Shown here piece after piece: positions 9,222 to 16,954 of a stretch of 64,000 nt of DNA. The notes below the pieces were generated by a model. It was not told where the DNA came from. It saw only the letters and a list, made by a program, of their open reading frames with translations, and searched no databases. Position 1 is the first letter of the stretch. Each line of letters starts with the position of its first letter. The DNA is from Clostridia bacterium (GTDB taxonomy: Bacteria; Bacillota; Clostridia; Oscillospirales; Acutalibacteraceae): NCBI GenBank assembly GCA_017517665.1, contig JAFWYP010000024.1:1-64000 (forward strand). Direction: 5' to 3'. The translations under genes and the position numbers were made by a program.

Positions 9222-9256
9222 TAAAGAATAACGCCGTATTTAACGATACGGCGTTT
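9222..9256 (-). terminator. Intrinsic terminator of the sigma-serpin operon
   Basis: AACGCCGTAT (9230-9239) and ATACGGCGTT (9246-9255) form a perfect 10-base-pair stem with a six-base loop. On the minus strand it is followed by ATTCTTTATTT. Confidence 0.8.
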
Positions 9257-9263
9257 AAATAAT

Positions 9264-10943
9264 TTATTTACTGAAATCTCTGACTGTTCCCATGAAAAGA
9301 GGAGTACCTGTTTTTGTGTTGTATATTACATAAATAAACGGTCTGTCAAAATAAAGCATTTTAATATTCTCGGGAGGCATAGCAGAACCCGCTTTCATTT
9401 CAACATATGTTGCAGCACCTGCTTTTGTTCCGTTTTCGGTAAAAGAAATACTCGTGTTATGATAAACTTCACTAATATAAAGCGGATTGCTTTTTATTTC
9501 ATTTATACCTGAAAAATCAGCTTTGTTAGGGTCAAAAGCAAGTGGCATACCGATTTTTTTGAGTGCGTCGGCAAATTTAAAACTGCATTTAAATTCAAAT
9601 TTCGGATATTTTGCAAGAAGAAGAAAAACTCCGTCTTTATCTTTTGAAACAGTTAATCTTTTGGTAAGAGAATATGCAAGCTGATTGCCAGTGAAACTGT
9701 TCAGAGCTTCTGAAACGCTTACTCCCTCATTCGGAAGCAGGGCGGCAAATGAATAGCCGTTTGTATAATCTCTGATTATTCCTTCTGTTTTGCCGAGCTT
9801 AAAATAATTGTATTCATTTGCATCCATTGAATCTGAAAGCATGGTGACTTTCTGAATTTTTCCGCTTTCAGATGTGAAATTTTGGTTTTGCATAACCTGA
9901 TGAGCTTCAAATTTGTTTTTCCATTCCGCATCAAAAAGAACTGTGTTTATAAGATACATTACGGCGTCGGAGGTCAGTTCATTAAGCCCGTTTTTAATCA
10001 AGCCATCCGTGTTATCGCTTACCCAGCGATTGATTTTATTGAGCGTTGAACCGTCAAATTTTTCTTTGAAAATCTCGGCACCGTAATGCTTCTTATTTAC
10101 GTCAATGAAACCTTGTTTTATTTTTAATGCAGGAGTATCCTTCATCCATATTGAATTTGCAGTTTTAACACCTTCACCGTCAATTGCCGATTTGGAATAA
10201 ATACTGTTAAGCTGTTCGATTTCGCCGCCGAGGATATTTTCGATTTGTTTGAGTGTTTCACCGTTTGCACCGTTGGCTGTCATTGATAAAGCAGTAATCA
10301 AGGAAACAGGGGAGATGATTGCATTTGCTTCCTGTTTGATTGCTTCCTTAAGCATATTAATTGAAAAATCTGCTGCGGCAACCGTTGTCTTTGTTAAAGT
10401 GAAACTTAAGTCTTCGGTTGTGTCATATAAACAGCGAAGAGTAACAGGCTCGGTTTTTGATTCGGGTTCAGTGAAATTTACAATCGGCTGACAAACATTA
10501 CTGTGGGGAACATAGTTAAAAAGAATTCTGTTAAACACTTCTTTATCCTCATCAGAAAACTTAAATTCCGAATAAACACCTGATGAAACATTTTCAAATG
10601 AACCGCAGTCATAATGATAAGCGTATTCAACACCGTCTATTCTGATATTGTAATCAAACAGGCAGTCAGGACCTGCTTCAACAATCTGAGGTTCATATTT
10701 TTGAATGATTTTCAGCGCTTTTTCAGCATCTTCATCGGAAAACGGACTGTACAGTTCATCACCCTCAAAGTGAACGGGTTTTGCTTCAATAACAATTTTC
10801 TTTTCTGTTGTATTTTCGGACGATAAAGTTTCTGCTATCTTTTCGGTAATATTGTTTATTATTTCGTTTTTGTTATTTTTATTACAGGCGAAAAGAGAAA
10901 AACTTAAAATAAATGCAAGTAATATAACAACTGTTTTTTTCAT
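9264..10943 (-). CDS. Serpin-family protease inhibitor, lipoprotein
   Basis: This 559-residue protein has a lipoprotein signal with lipobox Cys20 (LFAC), so it should sit on the outer face of the membrane. Residues 50-185 are an unrecognised N-terminal domain. Residues about 190-559 are a full-length serpin: NAIISPVSLITALSMTANGA near the start and PLFMGTVRDFSK at the end. The reactive-centre hinge ENGTKAGAAT (503-512) matches the inhibitory consensus, and the loop continues YVEMKAGSAMPPE. Alignment by eye puts the scissile P1 near Gly519-Ser520, a small residue as expected for elastase- or subtilisin-like targets. It is the last gene of the sigma-factor operon and ends at a terminator. Bacterial serpins are known from gut bacteria and from Clostridium thermocellum. 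Confidence 0.9.
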   Translation of the reverse strand: MKKTVVILLAFILSFSLFACNKNNKNEIINNITEKIAETLSSENTTEKKIVIEAKPVHFEGDELYSPFSDEDAEKALKIIQKYEPQIVEAGPDCLFDYNIRIDGVEYAYHYDCGSFENVSSGVYSEFKFSDEDKEVFNRILFNYVPHSNVCQPIVNFTEPESKTEPVTLRCLYDTTEDLSFTLTKTTVAAADFSINMLKEAIKQEANAIISPVSLITALSMTANGANGETLKQIENILGGEIEQLNSIYSKSAIDGEGVKTANSIWMKDTPALKIKQGFIDVNKKHYGAEIFKEKFDGSTLNKINRWVSDNTDGLIKNGLNELTSDAVMYLINTVLFDAEWKNKFEAHQVMQNQNFTSESGKIQKVTMLSDSMDANEYNYFKLGKTEGIIRDYTNGYSFAALLPNEGVSVSEALNSFTGNQLAYSLTKRLTVSKDKDGVFLLLAKYPKFEFKCSFKFADALKKIGMPLAFDPNKADFSGINEIKSNPLYISEVYHNTSISFTENGTKAGAATYVEMKAGSAMPPENIKMLYFDRPFIYVIYNTKTGTPLFMGTVRDFSK

Positions 10944-10970
10944 TTTTATCCCCCTTTTTCCTTGTTTATT

Positions 10971-11867
10971 TTAATATGTTCCGTCAAGATTAAACGGAAT
11001 GGAAAAATTATGTTTGTTTGCGGCGAAGGTTTCTGTTGTTTTATTGGTATAAACAAAAATTGCATTATAAGAAACCATGGTCAGACCGACTTTGGGTTGA
11101 GATACAGAATAATAATCAACAGTTAGATCTATTTCATAAGGATTAATTTCGGAAACTCTGATTTCGTGAGATGAGTCCGGAACGGAGGTTATTATTATTC
11201 CGAGATTATTGTTTTCAAAATAATCTTCGTTTATTGTATCGGGGATTGTTACGAAATCGAAGCTTTTTTCATTTATAAAATTTTGCCAACTTTCAAAATC
11301 TTTAATAAAATATGTTGCATCTGCAATATCGGAATTACTTTCGATTTCTACAATATCATAAAAAGGTGTAAAATCGTTTCTCGATATAAACGGCAGATAA
11401 ATTTTCTCTTTTTCGAAAACATTTACTTTTGTTACGGGTTTCTTTGCAATTATACAAATTGACTCATGACAAATAGCATCAGTTCCGCCAAGCATATCAT
11501 TTACCAGAACATATTCAAGATTTATTTCATTGTTAATCTGATTGACCGAGGTTATATATGTTTTCTGATTTGAGCCTGATAATTCGACATCCTCAATAAT
11601 TATTGAATTCATAACAAAAAAATCGGGAGTGAATTCTGTTAAAAAATCTTTCATTTTATCAGAATTATTGATTTTTGAGTAAACAACTAAATCAGAGTAG
11701 CTTGAAATTATATGTGTGCCCCAGGAATAATAAGACCCTGAACCGTTATTGATAATTGTTGTATCGGGATTTTCGATATATATCGGCTCGATAATATTGA
11801 AATTGAATAAACTTATAATAATGGCTGTGATAAAAGCTGTTATTTTTTCGATAAATATACTCAGCAT
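10971..11867 (-). CDS. Exported protein with an internal duplication, possibly PrcB-like domains
   Basis: The 298-residue protein has a hydrophobic N-terminus (residues 4-24) that should export or anchor it. Two segments resemble each other: about 70-150 (DFFVMNSIIIEDVELSGSNQ...ITSVN...EINLEYV) and about 195-280 (DYFENNNLGIIITSVPDSSHE...VSEIN...EIDLTVDY). The pattern of a hydrophobic strand, an S-rich turn, then INxxEIxL recalls the PrcB-like domain found in Firmicutes; the original PrcB is a subunit of the Treponema dentilisin protease complex. That assignment is tentative. It lies 13 bases after the anti-sigma gene and 27 before the serpin, so the three are co-transcribed. Confidence 0.5.
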   Translation of the reverse strand: MLSIFIEKITAFITAIIISLFNFNIIEPIYIENPDTTIINNGSGSYYSWGTHIISSYSDLVVYSKINNSDKMKDFLTEFTPDFFVMNSIIIEDVELSGSNQKTYITSVNQINNEINLEYVLVNDMLGGTDAICHESICIIAKKPVTKVNVFEKEKIYLPFISRNDFTPFYDIVEIESNSDIADATYFIKDFESWQNFINEKSFDFVTIPDTINEDYFENNNLGIIITSVPDSSHEIRVSEINPYEIDLTVDYYSVSQPKVGLTMVSYNAIFVYTNKTTETFAANKHNFSIPFNLDGTY

Positions 11868-11880
11868 AAATTATCCCTCC

Positions 11881-12810
11881 TTACCGAGGTTTATATTCGG
11901 GTAAAGCTGCTGTTGTTTCGGGAAAGTGAGCAGGGGAGTAATAGCTGTCTTTTCCTGAAATAAGATTCTTTTCTTTGCATTCAATAACTCGGAGTGTAAC
12001 AGCGTCAAGTTCAATTATAAATGATTTATATTGTGTGTAGAAATATACTGTATAAGTTGTTTTGCCGCTTGCCGTTCGTGTGATTGTTACCTGCGTTTTT
12101 TCATCAATAAGCTTTGACGCATCATCTTTGGAAATAACATTTTTGGCCTCAGCAATTGCTTCTTCGGATGATTTAGGCTTTGACGCTGAAGTTCTGGCGA
12201 TTGTTATTTCCTCATAAACAGAATCGGGTGACTCAAGACACGGCTCAGAAACTTCCGTGACATAATCTTTCGTTGTTTCTGCGAGAGACATAGCGTTCTC
12301 TCCGCCCAATGAAGGATTTTTAAACCAATCGGGATCGAATGTTTCTCCTGCCCATCCGAAATTCAAGCGTCTTGTTGTTTCTTCGTCGGGTATTTCAGCT
12401 GCAATTTCTGTCCGAAGCTTATTGTCCGATGTTGCCGCTTCGTTTTTCTTTGTTGCCTTTATCTCCGAATCGTTCATGTTTCTGTTTCCCGCTTCATCGG
12501 TTATAAGCTCGTGGTTAAAACCTTGAATTACCGTATATTGTTCGCCGGAAGCGAAAAACTCTTCTTTTGTTGTAGTAATTATATCTGTTGTGTTTGTGTT
12601 TACAAAAATATGCTTATCCGAATTGCTGTTTTCACTTTCATTTACGGGTATTTCTTTTTCAAAATATTTGGGAACAAATGCAAATACAGCAGCAAAGCAT
12701 ATTGCAAGACATAAAATGCTTGTTAAAACAGAAACCGTCTTTTTGCGTTCCCTGATTAATGCATCTCTTTTTGCATAGATGCTTTCAAGATATTCATCTC
12801 TGTTTTTCAT
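11881..12810 (-). CDS. Membrane-bound anti-sigma-factor-like protein with PepSY-like C-terminus
   Basis: The 309-residue protein has a short cytoplasmic part (residues 1-24, DEYLESIYAKRDALIRERKK), one transmembrane helix (25-48) and a long extracellular region. A Ser/Thr/Glu-rich stretch (about 55-205) separates the membrane from a PepSY-like domain (about 210-290, with EEAIAEAKNVI and TYTVYFYTQYKSFIIELDAVTL). Its ATG overlaps the sigma-factor stop by one base (TAATG), the usual coupling between an ECF sigma factor and its anti-sigma partner. It should hold the sigma factor inactive until an outside signal arrives. The function is inferred from position and topology, since the short N-terminus has no classical zinc anti-sigma motif. 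Confidence 0.65.
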   Translation of the reverse strand: MKNRDEYLESIYAKRDALIRERKKTVSVLTSILCLAICFAAVFAFVPKYFEKEIPVNESENSNSDKHIFVNTNTTDIITTTKEEFFASGEQYTVIQGFNHELITDEAGNRNMNDSEIKATKKNEAATSDNKLRTEIAAEIPDEETTRRLNFGWAGETFDPDWFKNPSLGGENAMSLAETTKDYVTEVSEPCLESPDSVYEEITIARTSASKPKSSEEAIAEAKNVISKDDASKLIDEKTQVTITRTASGKTTYTVYFYTQYKSFIIELDAVTLRVIECKEKNLISGKDSYYSPAHFPETTAALPEYKPR

Positions 12811-13352
12811 TAAAGCTTCACCTCGCTCTCAAGTTCTTTTCGCAGAGCTTGTTTTGCTCTGTATAAAAGATTTTCAATTTGTTTTTTATTTTTCTTCATA
12901 ACCATTGCAGCTTCTTCGATGCTCATATATTCAAAATAAACAAGATGAATAACAGTTTTATAATCGCTGTTCAGTCTTTCAAGAGCAACATGAAGCTCTC
13001 TTTCTTGTTCTTTTTTGATGAATTCATCTTCAAGATTTTTTCTGTCCGCCTCGTTTTCAATATACTCATAAGCATATTCGGGTTTACGGGCACAGCGGCG
13101 CACGTAACTTATCGCTTTGTTTCGCCCGATAGTAAACAAATATGTTTTCAGAGATGTTTTAAAATTATATCTTCTTTTATGTAAAAGAACATCAACAAAA
13201 ACATCTTCCGATAATTCCTGAGCGACCGAAATATTATTGACATAGCGGTTAATAAAGAATATTAAATTTTCACTGTACAAATCGAGAATTTCACGAAATG
13301 CACTTTCGTCTCCGTCAAGAAAACGGCGGTAGCTACTTTCACCGTTGTCCAT
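12810..13352 (-). CDS. ECF-type RNA polymerase sigma factor
   Basis: The 180-residue protein has sigma region 2 at about 22-88 (AQELSEDVFVDVLLHKRRYN, then TYLFTIGRNKAISYVRR) and region 4 at about 122-173 (LNSDYKTVIHLVYFEYMSIEEAA with a helix-turn-helix), with no region 3, as in extracytoplasmic-function sigma factors. It directs RNA polymerase to a small regulon, probably including its own operon. The start has a GGGAGGTG ribosome binding site. It is the first gene of the operon with the anti-sigma-like protein, the duplicated exported protein and the serpin. I could not see a clear promoter in the 110 bases upstream. Confidence 0.93.
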   Translation of the reverse strand: MDNGESSYRRFLDGDESAFREILDLYSENLIFFINRYVNNISVAQELSEDVFVDVLLHKRRYNFKTSLKTYLFTIGRNKAISYVRRCARKPEYAYEYIENEADRKNLEDEFIKKEQERELHVALERLNSDYKTVIHLVYFEYMSIEEAAMVMKKNKKQIENLLYRAKQALRKELESEVKL

Positions 13353-13417
13353 CGGAACACCTCCCGAATAAGTGTTTCAACCATTATTCGCCAAAACAGG
13401 CTAAAACACTCACCATT

Positions 13418-13457
13418 TTTTAAAAAATTTTCGGCAGGACACAATTATCCTGCCGAA
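13418..13457 (-). terminator. Intrinsic terminator of nadE
   Basis: On the minus strand, TTCGGCAGGA (13457-13448), an eight-base loop, TCCTGCCGAA (13439-13430) and a run of AATTTTTT. It separates nadE from the sigma-factor operon. Confidence 0.85.
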
Positions 13458-13464
13458 TACTGAA

Positions 13465-15402
13465 TTATTTAAGGGCTTCAAGCTGTTTTAACCAGATATT
13501 TGCACATGCATCGCTGGGCATTTTCAAATCTGTTGAGGATGAAATGCCGACTGAACCGATTTTTACGCCGTCAGGCATACAGCTTCTTTTGAATTGCTGT
13601 GAGAAAAATCTTCTGTAAAATGTCTTGAGCCATTTGAGAATGATTTCTGAATCGAAATCGTCTTTAAATGCTTTTTTTGCAAGGAAATAAACTTTTTCGG
13701 GTTCAAATCCGTAACGAAGAATATTATAAAGAAAGAAATCGTGAAGTGCATACGGACCGACGATATCTTCTGTTTGCTGAGCAATTTCGCCTTTGGAATC
13801 GGGCGGGAGAAGCTCGGGACTGATAGGTGTGTTGACAATATCCCAGAGATAAGCTTTGCTGTTTACGAAGTTTCCGTTTTTAATAAGGCTGTCTATAATC
13901 CAGCGTATAAGCGACTTGGGTATTCCGCTGTTTACTCCGTACATACTCATATGGTCGCCGTTATAAGTGCACCAGCCGAGCGCCATTTCGCTCATATCGC
14001 CTGTTCCGACAACAAGACCGCCGACCTTGCCTGCATAGTCCATGAGAACCTGCGTTCTTTCCCTTGCCTGTGAATTTTCATAGGTGAGGTCATAGTTGTT
14101 TTCGCTTTGACCGATATCTTTGAAATGCTGTAAACAAGCATCTTTGATGTTGATTTCAATATTGGTAATACCCAGAGATTTCATAAGAGAAACGGCATTG
14201 TTATAGGTTCTGTCTGTTGTGCCGAAACAAGGCATTGTAATACCTATAACATCGCTGACGGGTCTGCCGAGAGATTTGACAGCTTCAACGGCAACGAGGA
14301 GGGCAAGCGTTGAATCAAGACCGCCTGATATTCCGATTACGGGTTTGCAGCCTGTTTTTTCAAGTCTTTTTTTCAGACCAGCAACCTGAATTTCAAAAAT
14401 TGAAAGACATCTGTCCGTTCTGTCTGCTTCCGTTGAAGGAATGAAAGGAAGTTTGCTTATTGATGCAAATTCACCGTCGGAATCGGACTCTTTATCCGAA
14501 ACAAAATGTCTGTGCGGATCTGTTTTATTGTATGCTTTGCAATCCGAAAAGGTTGTGTTTATCATTCTGTCATGGCGGATTTTCCCGAGATCAATATCGC
14601 TGATTATTATATAATCGGATGAAATATTTTCTTTTTGTTCAGCAACAATCTTACCGTTTTCTGCAATTATGCTGTGACCCGAGAAAACGAGTCCCGAGGT
14701 TGACTCTTTGCATCCTGCAGAGCAAAAAGCATAACTGCATATTCCGTTCATGGATTGATTTTTTACAAGGTCGGTTCTCTTGGTTCTCTTACCGACTGTT
14801 TCGTTGCTTGCAGCAAGGTTAATAATTATTTCAGCTCCCGAAAGACATAAATCGGTACTGACAGGGGAAGGTGCAAACAAGTCTTCACAGATTTCAACTC
14901 CGACTTTTGTTCCTTTTAAAAGAAAGAGACCGCTTGTAACGGAAATATAATATTCATCTGAAAGACCGAATGATAATGATGAAATATATTCGGTGTTGAG
15001 ATTGTTCGATGAGTTAAAATATCTTTTTTCGCTGAATTCTCCGTGGTCAGGTATATATTTTTTCGGAACAATGCCGCAGATTACACCATCATAAATAATT
15101 ACGGCACAGTTATAAAGTAAATCATCAATTATAAAAGGCAGACCGACTGCAACAGCCGTTTCTGTTCCTTTGGTAAATTCGACAAGTGATTTTATACCAT
15201 CTACAGCTTCTTTGATAAGTGTGTTCTGGAAAAACAAATCTCCGCAGGTGTAGCCCGTAACCGAAAGCTCGGGGAAAACGAGTAAGTCAACTTTATTGTT
15301 GATTGCTTCGGTAATTTGTTTTTTTATTTCACAGATATTGTACTTAACATCTGCAACTTCAACATCGGGCACAGCACAGGCGATTCTGAAGTAATCATAC
15401 AT
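13465..15402 (-). CDS. nadE: Glutamine-dependent NAD+ synthetase
   Basis: This 645-residue cytoplasmic enzyme amidates nicotinic acid adenine dinucleotide to NAD+, taking ammonia from glutamine. The N-terminal nitrilase-type glutaminase has its Glu45-Lys114-Cys172 triad (FPELSVTGY, VPKKYIPDHGE, VGVEICEDLF). The C-terminal synthetase has the PP-loop SGGLDS at about 359-364 and GTGDMSEMALGWCTYNGDH. The start at ATG 15402 sits at good distance from an AAGAAGG ribosome binding site; the ATG two codons earlier at 15408 is too close to it. Fusion of both domains is normal for this family. Confidence 0.96.
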   Translation of the reverse strand: MYDYFRIACAVPDVEVADVKYNICEIKKQITEAINNKVDLLVFPELSVTGYTCGDLFFQNTLIKEAVDGIKSLVEFTKGTETAVAVGLPFIIDDLLYNCAVIIYDGVICGIVPKKYIPDHGEFSEKRYFNSSNNLNTEYISSLSFGLSDEYYISVTSGLFLLKGTKVGVEICEDLFAPSPVSTDLCLSGAEIIINLAASNETVGKRTKRTDLVKNQSMNGICSYAFCSAGCKESTSGLVFSGHSIIAENGKIVAEQKENISSDYIIISDIDLGKIRHDRMINTTFSDCKAYNKTDPHRHFVSDKESDSDGEFASISKLPFIPSTEADRTDRCLSIFEIQVAGLKKRLEKTGCKPVIGISGGLDSTLALLVAVEAVKSLGRPVSDVIGITMPCFGTTDRTYNNAVSLMKSLGITNIEINIKDACLQHFKDIGQSENNYDLTYENSQARERTQVLMDYAGKVGGLVVGTGDMSEMALGWCTYNGDHMSMYGVNSGIPKSLIRWIIDSLIKNGNFVNSKAYLWDIVNTPISPELLPPDSKGEIAQQTEDIVGPYALHDFFLYNILRYGFEPEKVYFLAKKAFKDDFDSEIILKWLKTFYRRFFSQQFKRSCMPDGVKIGSVGISSSTDLKMPSDACANIWLKQLEALK

Positions 15403-15432
15403 AAGCATACCTTCTTTAAGATTATTATCTGC

Positions 15433-15461
15433 ATTTTATCATAACATATTGATAATGTCAA
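15433..15461 (-). promoter_or_regulatory. Sigma-A promoter of nadE
   Basis: On the minus strand, TTGACA (15461-15456), 17 bases, TAAAAT (15438-15433), directly after the terminator of the upstream gene. Confidence 0.75.
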
Positions 15462-15465
15462 AATA

Positions 15466-15501
15466 AATATAAAAAGCCGTGTTCACATAAGTGAACACGG
15501 C
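15466..15501 (-). terminator. Intrinsic terminator of the TIM-barrel gene
   Basis: GCCGTGTTCAC (15476-15486), loop ATAA, GTGAACACGGC (15491-15501) is a perfect 11-base-pair stem, followed on the minus strand by TTTTTATATTTA. Confidence 0.9.
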
Positions 15502-15507
15502 AATGCG

Positions 15508-16839
15508 TTAAAATCCGAAAAGCTCCTTCAATTCCTGAACTGTTTCTTTATTATATTGCTTTACGGCTTCAATTTTGCTGTTGATTCTTTCGCCGATTGT
15601 TACATATTTGAAGGCTTCTTTGACTGCATAATATGAGGGCTTGGGTCTGCCTACGCCGTCAACAAGTCCCCAGCCTGTTTCAACGGGGCAGTCAGACTGA
15701 CCGCATACATAACAGCTGTCGCTGTCACCCCAGCAATAAACAAAAGCACCGATAACATAATCAACTTCCATGATTTTAGGGATAATGTATCTGTAAAAAT
15801 CAGCCTGACCTTCAGGAGTATGTTCAAAACCGTAAAGTCCGAAACCTTCAGCGAGTTCGCAATAAAGATGATTTGAATATTCACCGTTGAAAATAAGGTC
15901 GGCACGCTCTTCAGGAGTTCTGTCGCTGTAATCTTCGATGATTTCTTCCTTCATATCTTCCGGAAGATTGTTGATGAAATTGTCAATATCTTTTCTTGCG
16001 TCGGCTTCGCTGTTGTAGCCGTATTTCTGAAGAATAGATGTTTTATCTGCATTTGATTTGGGTTCGCCGTAACCGATATAACCGAATTCACACATAATTA
16101 CTGGTTTGTTGGTTACCCGTCTTACAAAATTAAGAATTGTTATATATTGGTTAGCATTTTTAAGTACAGGCTCAAAACAGCCGAGATACATATCAAGACC
16201 GACATAATCGCAGTATTTATGATATTTCATCATTTTGAACGGAAGCTGAAGAATTGAAAGACCGCCGAGGTTATAGCCGATGATTTCATCGCCTCTGATG
16301 GGATACATTGCTTCAAGCTGCATTCCGATGAATTCAGCTGCTTCATCAAGAGTGAGGGGAAGAGTGAAACGGTCAATGCCCATTTCGTTTGTCACCTGAA
16401 ATGCACCTACGATGCCTTTGAGGTCCTTCATATAAAATCTTGCGATATCCTGAATAGCTTCTCTGTTTTCGGGATTACGGGGGTCAAGACCGTATTCGAT
16501 ATAGTCATCGGGATAAGGGGTGATACCGAAAATTCTTACGCCGTTCTTAACAAATTCAGCGCTTTCTTTTTTCCAGTTTTTATAGCTCTGTGAAATCTTT
16601 CCGTCTTTGTCATAGGGGAAAGGAATGTCATCTCTGAACCACTCAATTCCAGCTTCTTCAAGCAATTTATACTGAGGGTCTGCGTGACAGACACCCTTCA
16701 TAAATCCTCCGACCTTTTCCTGTGCAATATCAACGTTTTTATCAAGAGGTGCGAACGGAGTTGCAACAATCATTGATGCAAGGGGAGTGATGATTGCAAG
16801 CAACAATCCGACGATTTTCATAAGAATTGTCATAAACAT
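15508..16839 (-). CDS. Exported glycoside-hydrolase-like TIM-barrel protein
   Basis: The 443-residue protein has a hydrophobic N-terminal signal or anchor (about residues 5-27). The rest looks like a clan GH-A barrel: FQVTNEMG (Glu about 152) as acid/base and VIMCEFGY (Glu about 252) as nucleophile. Near the C-terminus a Cys-rich loop (CYVCGQSDCPVETGWGLVDG) sits before a charged helical tail. It probably acts on a glycan outside the cell, but the family and substrate are not recognisable to me. The first ATG (16839) has an AAAGGAGAG ribosome binding site. It shares a general design with the larger exported barrel protein at 3707-6214 but not its carbohydrate-binding modules. Confidence 0.65.
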   Translation of the reverse strand: MFMTILMKIVGLLLAIITPLASMIVATPFAPLDKNVDIAQEKVGGFMKGVCHADPQYKLLEEAGIEWFRDDIPFPYDKDGKISQSYKNWKKESAEFVKNGVRIFGITPYPDDYIEYGLDPRNPENREAIQDIARFYMKDLKGIVGAFQVTNEMGIDRFTLPLTLDEAAEFIGMQLEAMYPIRGDEIIGYNLGGLSILQLPFKMMKYHKYCDYVGLDMYLGCFEPVLKNANQYITILNFVRRVTNKPVIMCEFGYIGYGEPKSNADKTSILQKYGYNSEADARKDIDNFINNLPEDMKEEIIEDYSDRTPEERADLIFNGEYSNHLYCELAEGFGLYGFEHTPEGQADFYRYIIPKIMEVDYVIGAFVYCWGDSDSCYVCGQSDCPVETGWGLVDGVGRPKPSYYAVKEAFKYVTIGERINSKIEAVKQYNKETVQELKELFGF

Positions 16840-16870
16840 AATTTTCTCTCCTTTGATTCCAATATATTGT

Positions 16871-16900
16871 ATACTATCACATCTTAAATAATGGTTTCAA
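16871..16900 (-). promoter_or_regulatory. Possible promoter of the TIM-barrel gene
   Basis: On the minus strand, TTGAAA (16900-16895), 18 bases, TAGTAT (16876-16871). The -10 is only a fair match. Confidence 0.45.
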
Positions 16901-16921
16901 TACAAAATATGTCTTTATTAT

Positions 16922-16945
16922 TTTTTTGTAACAATTTACAAAAAA
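16922..16945 (-). terminator. Weak AT-only hairpin after dus
   Basis: TTTTTTGTAA and TTACAAAAAA form a 10-base-pair AT-rich stem around CAAT, followed by T-rich sequence on the minus strand. It is the only terminator candidate after dus, and a weak one. Confidence 0.35.
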
Positions 16946-16954
16946 TATAGCTGT

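Noticed and set aside
13353-13417. Autoregulatory ECF promoter before the sigma gene (TGAAAC near 13374)
   Set aside because: The TGAAAC lies only about 15 bases from the ribosome binding site, too close to act as a -35 for this gene.
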